DNA from: Treponema sp. JC4
GTDB taxonomy: Bacteria; Spirochaetota; Spirochaetia; Treponematales; Treponemataceae
Direction: 5' to 3'
Length of the DNA: 43,617 bases
Assembly: GCF_000260795.1 (NCBI RefSeq)
Contig: NZ_AJGU01000021.1
Location: 1-43,617 of the forward strand
Part shown: piece after piece, positions 39,524-43,617 of the stretch
How the letters are laid out: each line of letters starts with the position of its first letter
Position numbering within the stretch: the stretch's first letter is position 1
Translations under genes and position numbers: made by a program
The notes under the pieces: generated by a model
The model's database searches: none
What the model saw: the letters and a program-made list of their open reading frames with translations, nothing else
Told to the model about the DNA's origin: nothing

Positions 39524-39560
39524 GCCTTGCGGCCTTCCCGCACAGGGGAAGGGGGCTTTT

Positions 39561-42500
39561 TTAGTACAGCAATGCGGTCTGGAGACCGTTTTTTGTTCCG
39601 TAGCCAAGCATTACAGACTGAATGTCTGTTTCACCATCTTTAAGACCGTTTGTCTTTTCGCCGACACCAATAGTGTAAGTCAGGAGTTTTGTAGCAAGCG
39701 AAGTTGGAAGTACCTGAACTTCCCAGTCACCGGTAAATCTGTCGTTTGTAACACCGTCTGTAAAGTGACCTGTTGAACTAACTGTAACCGGCCATGCAAC
39801 TTTTGCCATACCAATAGCACTTGAGTAGTAAGAAATGTACGGTACGTAACGAGTTTTATCTTCGTTACCTTCTTTGTAAGGAAGAGTCTTTGTACTTGTT
39901 TCTATACTGATATGCTCACCGACAGACAGATAAGAGTCGACCATACAAACATCCGGTGTAGTGTCATCGTATGATGAAAGATATGCATACTTAAGCTTAT
40001 TACCTGCACGGTAGTAAGCAATATGGATACCGCCGGCAGCATCTACAGCAAGGTCACAGTATTCTCCTGCATAGTCGGAGTCAATAATTTTTTCAGCTGA
40101 CCATGTATTACTTGTTGGGTCTGTATTGTATTTATACTTAAGAGCGTTACCAGAGTTCCAGCAAACTACAGCAGTGCCAGCTCCTGTAACACCTGTTGGA
40201 ATTACACCAACTGCTGCGTATTCACCAACATTTGAAGATCTATCAATAATTTGGGCATTCGCAGCCGATGAGTTTTCTCGGTTTACGATTCCATAAGATT
40301 CAAATTTAATCTCCGTATCATTCTCTTTTGATGCTTCGCCATATCTAAATACAATTCTTGGAGAACTTGAATCAAAATAGACAGTATACATCTTTGTTTT
40401 ATTACTTCCTAAAGTTGCTATCTTTGGATTTTTTATTCTTTCTGCAAAGAACGTACTCTCGTCAAGCCCAATACAACTTTCTAGAGCTACTGCATTATAA
40501 CCTTTTGAATAACCAAAATTCATATTAGACGAAACCATATCAGCTAAGGCATAGAATTTATAGTTTGCATAACTATTATGAGTTGGCATATTTCCACGTG
40601 CAGCACTATCACCATTTTGTGCACCAGCATAAATGTGACCAGAAGAATCTATTGCACATGCAGTGGCAAACCATTGTGAATATGAATAATCAAGGCGAGT
40701 ATTTGTAGAATTACTTGTTCCATTTTTTCTGTAATAGTAAACAGAATCACCACCTCTATCATAAACAAATCCTACTGTCTGATTTGCATCTTTACCAATT
40801 CTGAATGATGGATAGCGAACAGTTGAAACTCCAGTCAATACATCATTCATTCCCCAAACCCAAACCCTACGGTCATCATTGAGATTGTTGTTGTTTGTAT
40901 CGTTTGCCTCACTATTATATCCCTCATCATTGCTATTCTTATTGTTCAAAGATTTTAAACTACCTACAGTAACTTCAATGTCACCTGAGTTTGCGGTTGT
41001 TGGAACATTAAATTTCAATGAATCGTAAGAATACTTATCAACTGTTTCAAAGGTTGCAGGTGTGAGTTTTTCATTTGCCTTAGTACCTACGGAAGTTCCG
41101 TTGAAAGTAATTTCGGCAGTGTCTCCGGCAAGATTCAAACCGTAAATCTCACATTCTTGTGCATCACCTGTTTTACTACGCTGTACAGGATAGTATCCCT
41201 GTGCAGAGCGGTTGAATACAGAAGGCTTACTTGAATATGCCTGATCCAGGCGGGTACTTACACCCATGATATAAGGAACCACATCCATTCTGTAACTTCC
41301 AGTAAGATTTCCTACAGTTGCAGTTTTTGAGTTATTGGAAACAGTTACTTTTACTGTACCTGAGAATGGCAGATTATCTCCAACTTTTCCTGTAACTTCA
41401 GCGTCATTTGCAGTATACACCGCTTTACTTTCATCTGATTTCCATTTTGGAGTTCCGCGGTCTGTTGCTGTGGCAGTTACCGTTACGTTTGCTGCAGTAA
41501 CTCCAGAAATTTTTTCTGTATCAAGATACAAAATCCAATGAACAACATGACCATATGTTTGGGTTGTATAAGGAACTTCATCTGTTGCTTTCTTTGTTAT
41601 ACCATTTTCTTCTGGATAAGCAGTAATTATACCAGTATCCATCAAATCCTTATAAGTTGCATGCTTAATTTCTGCAGCCCAGCCTTTTGTTCCAATCTCG
41701 CCTTCATCAGTCAGCTCTTCAGCAATAGTCCATGAACCTTCATTATAGGTAGCAATTGTTTCATCAGTAGTTCCAATACCTCCTGTTGTAGACATTGCAG
41801 TTCCGAATTTCACCTTAATTTCTTTCAGAAGAGAATTATCTTTTGCAATTCCTTCAATTTTAATTTTTCCAGAAACTTTAGGATCGCTATCAAGTTCGTC
41901 ATCAGCAGCAGAATAACCAGATGAAAGAGCCCACTCTCTGGCAATTTCAATATGTCCAAGCTCCTTACTCTGCTTGAACAAGCTGTTATCTGTAGATGAA
42001 GTCCAGTAGAATGGCAAAATCCAGTTTTTAGCTTTTTCTTCTTCTCGTAAAGCAACATTAAGATATACATTCAAGGTTGCATTATTTGGTACACTTGTCT
42101 TTGTTACTCCTGGAGTTGAATCACCAAAATTAAAAGTGAACTTATTAATTCCTTCTGGAATAACCTTATTATCCTTTCCATCTTCTGTTCCAATAAAATG
42201 TTCCAATAGCAATTTAATTGGCCTGATAAGGGTTGCAATAGTATCTGTTGTACCCGTTGCTATTTCAATTTTATTATCATTGTCAATAATTGTTTTAGCA
42301 GTTCCTACTGTTCCAGCTGTTACAGGTGCTGCACTATAAGTATAATATATTTTTCCATTACCACCTACTAATTCAGGCTTTACTTCAGTATAGCCCTTTA
42401 CAGTAAGTACAGTAGTCTGATTAGAAGAGTTTGTTGCAGGGAAAGTAGCTTCGTTTACTGGTCGTTCTGTATCACCATTTTCATAACCTTTTTCATATCT

Positions 42501-43617
42501 TCCACTGTAAGTTGTAATAAATTCTGACTCTTCGACAGTTCCATTACCATCTTCATCTGTACCAATCTTCATACCGGCAATACGAGGTGCATTATTAGAA
42601 ACCACAAAACCTGTTGATTCCCATGTAGAATGATTACCAGCCTTATCAAAGGCAACCATATGCAAAGTAATAGGACCATCAGGAAGGTTCTTTGAGTTTA
42701 TTGCAGCATCAAAAATCCATTGCGTTCCCTGATTATTGAAGGTTTCTGTAATTAAGTCTCCATCATCAGTTTGACGTGTTTGATAATAACCATAGCCATA
42801 AGCCTTTGTACTATCACTGTAATCTGTTGAAGAACCGTTCTTTTCTCCTCCATTATCAATTACATTACAAACTGCAAAATAAGCTGTTACGTCAGTTTTG
42901 TCCTCAAATGAACCATTTATACCAACCGTATTTGAAGATACTGTATTAATCAAATATATTGCGCCATCAATTTTTACAAGACCTTTTGGATGAATATTCG
43001 GTTTCTTTGTTCCTGTATAAGTAAACGCATTAGATGTTATATTTCCAGAAAGTTTATGCCAATAAATACCATCTTCGAACACAAGAGTTGGATTTGATGC
43101 CTCTGATTTTCCCTTATAATTTACAATCATGTTTCCTGTATTCACATCATCATAAGTTGAATCATTTTCCAGGTTTGAATGATAAATCATTACATCAAAT
43201 AAATCGTTTGTTTTTGAATCTTTTTCACCTGTGTGCTTTGCATAAGTATCTGAGTTAAGTTCACTTAAACTATATTCAAGATCGCGAGTAAAGTAGAATG
43301 CAATACGTTCAACTCCAGTTTGAGCTACCTCTCCAACCTTATCTTCTGATGCAATAGCGCCAAAAGTATAGAAACCACTTGAATTCTGAACTTTTGTATT
43401 TAACTTTATAAAACTGTCGTTTCCAGAAGTTGTCAATACAGGAGGCTGATTATCATAAACAACATTATACTCAGGTTCGATAGAAATAGCCCCAGAGGTT
43501 TTGTTTTCTGTTACTTTTAATTTTGCTTTAGACTTTCCTACACCTGCCTCGTTTCCAAGAGGAATTGAGAACTTATAGTTTATTTTTCCTGTATAAGTAG
43601 AATCTGTTTCTTTATTA
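39561..43617 (-). CDS. Large surface or extracellular repeat protein, 5' end outside the window
   Basis: The frame stays open to the window edge on the minus strand, so at least ~1350 residues are encoded; the apparent start at 43436 is only an internal TTG. The family is not recognised. The visible part begins with beta-sandwich-like sequence (KINYKFSIPLGNEAGVGKSK, YNVVYDNQPPVL), continues with Asp/Asn-rich regions (IGTDEDGNGTVEESEFITTY) and an IPT/TIG-like segment (CEIYGLNLAGDTAEITFNG). The C-terminal third has repeat-like phrases such as ACAIDSSGHIYAGAQNG and DLAVDAAGGIHIAYYRAGN that suggest a beta-propeller. The C-terminus ends LQTALLY. No membrane anchor is seen here. A relic of a paralogue lies at 34489-34548. 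Confidence 0.75.
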   Translation of the reverse strand, partial: NKETDSTYTGKINYKFSIPLGNEAGVGKSKAKLKVTENKTSGAISIEPEYNVVYDNQPPVLTTSGNDSFIKLNTKVQNSSGFYTFGAIASEDKVGEVAQTGVERIAFYFTRDLEYSLSELNSDTYAKHTGEKDSKTNDLFDVMIYHSNLENDSTYDDVNTGNMIVNYKGKSEASNPTLVFEDGIYWHKLSGNITSNAFTYTGTKKPNIHPKGLVKIDGAIYLINTVSSNTVGINGSFEDKTDVTAYFAVCNVIDNGGEKNGSSTDYSDSTKAYGYGYYQTRQTDDGDLITETFNNQGTQWIFDAAINSKNLPDGPITLHMVAFDKAGNHSTWESTGFVVSNNAPRIAGMKIGTDEDGNGTVEESEFITTYSGRYEKGYENGDTERPVNEATFPATNSSNQTTVLTVKGYTEVKPELVGGNGKIYYTYSAAPVTAGTVGTAKTIIDNDNKIEIATGTTDTIATLIRPIKLLLEHFIGTEDGKDNKVIPEGINKFTFNFGDSTPGVTKTSVPNNATLNVYLNVALREEEKAKNWILPFYWTSSTDNSLFKQSKELGHIEIAREWALSSGYSAADDELDSDPKVSGKIKIEGIAKDNSLLKEIKVKFGTAMSTTGGIGTTDETIATYNEGSWTIAEELTDEGEIGTKGWAAEIKHATYKDLMDTGIITAYPEENGITKKATDEVPYTTQTYGHVVHWILYLDTEKISGVTAANVTVTATATDRGTPKWKSDESKAVYTANDAEVTGKVGDNLPFSGTVKVTVSNNSKTATVGNLTGSYRMDVVPYIMGVSTRLDQAYSSKPSVFNRSAQGYYPVQRSKTGDAQECEIYGLNLAGDTAEITFNGTSVGTKANEKLTPATFETVDKYSYDSLKFNVPTTANSGDIEVTVGSLKSLNNKNSNDEGYNSEANDTNNNNLNDDRRVWVWGMNDVLTGVSTVRYPSFRIGKDANQTVGFVYDRGGDSVYYYRKNGTSNSTNTRLDYSYSQWFATACAIDSSGHIYAGAQNGDSAARGNMPTHNSYANYKFYALADMVSSNMNFGYSKGYNAVALESCIGLDESTFFAERIKNPKIATLGSNKTKMYTVYFDSSSPRIVFRYGEASKENDTEIKFESYGIVNRENSSAANAQIIDRSSNVGEYAAVGVIPTGVTGAGTAVVCWNSGNALKYKYNTDPTSNTWSAEKIIDSDYAGEYCDLAVDAAGGIHIAYYRAGNKLKYAYLSSYDDTTPDVCMVDSYLSVGEHISIETSTKTLPYKEGNEDKTRYVPYISYYSSAIGMAKVAWPVTVSSTGHFTDGVTNDRFTGDWEVQVLPTSLATKLLTYTIGVGEKTNGLKDGETDIQSVMLGYGTKNGLQTALLY

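Noticed and set aside
39561-43436. Complete gene starting at the TTG at 43436
   Set aside because: The frame continues without a stop to the window edge with protein-like sequence, so this is an internal codon of a longer gene.

Overview
The window reads as chromosomal DNA of a spirochaete, most likely a gut or rumen-type Treponema. This rests on an archaeal/eukaryal-type PheRS alpha chain, several spirochaete-style secreted proteins and lipoproteins of unknown function, a moderately low GC content, and a cluster of PD-(D/E)XK 'Rpn/T_den' proteins, a family expanded in treponemes. The genus is inferred, not proven. No tRNA, rRNA, CRISPR array or classical insertion sequence was seen.

Layout. 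1-8330 (minus strand): pheS, whose 3' tail is duplicated just outside the gene; a secreted protein; an operon of a large unknown protein, a GAF-GGDEF diguanylate cyclase, a rhomboid protease and a secreted protein; then tatD-dusB, with tatD frameshifted at an A8 tract. 8486-15354 (plus strand): an M23 peptidase, bactofilin, YaaR, PSP1/RicT-like, methyltransferase, proS and a secreted protein. 15461-26100 (minus strand): a GerMN protein, an NfnAB-type flavoprotein pair, a barrel-like protein with a lipoprotein, a chemotaxis receptor, and a CitAB/DcuSR-type two-component system. 26248-31670 (plus strand): a PQ-loop protein and an SGNH-like protein, each preceded by the same structured leader; then a DAHP synthase-prephenate dehydratase fusion behind a Phe-rich leader peptide and attenuator; then a DUF1846 protein.

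31830-39523 is the accessory part. It has nine exact 22-bp degenerate repeats, then six tandem Rpn-like genes. Each gene has its own promoter block (five share TTGTCA, a 23-nt gap and a TATA-like hexamer) and its own terminator. Five of the intervening gaps carry a repeat with constant flanks and an inner hairpin whose two arms change together. A relic of the 3' end of a large surface-protein gene sits inside the array, and the intact relative of that gene (39561 to the window edge, minus strand) borders it. The array therefore looks built by duplication next to such genes.

The strongest candidates for undescribed biology are the Phe-codon attenuator of the aro/phe fusion, the paired leader RNAs with a fully swapped stem (26272-26362 and 26701-26790), the 22-bp array, and the Rpn cassette array with its co-varying hairpins. 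Several genes (methyltransferase, proS, DUF1846, histidine kinase) also have a -10 box placed so that their transcripts would be leaderless.
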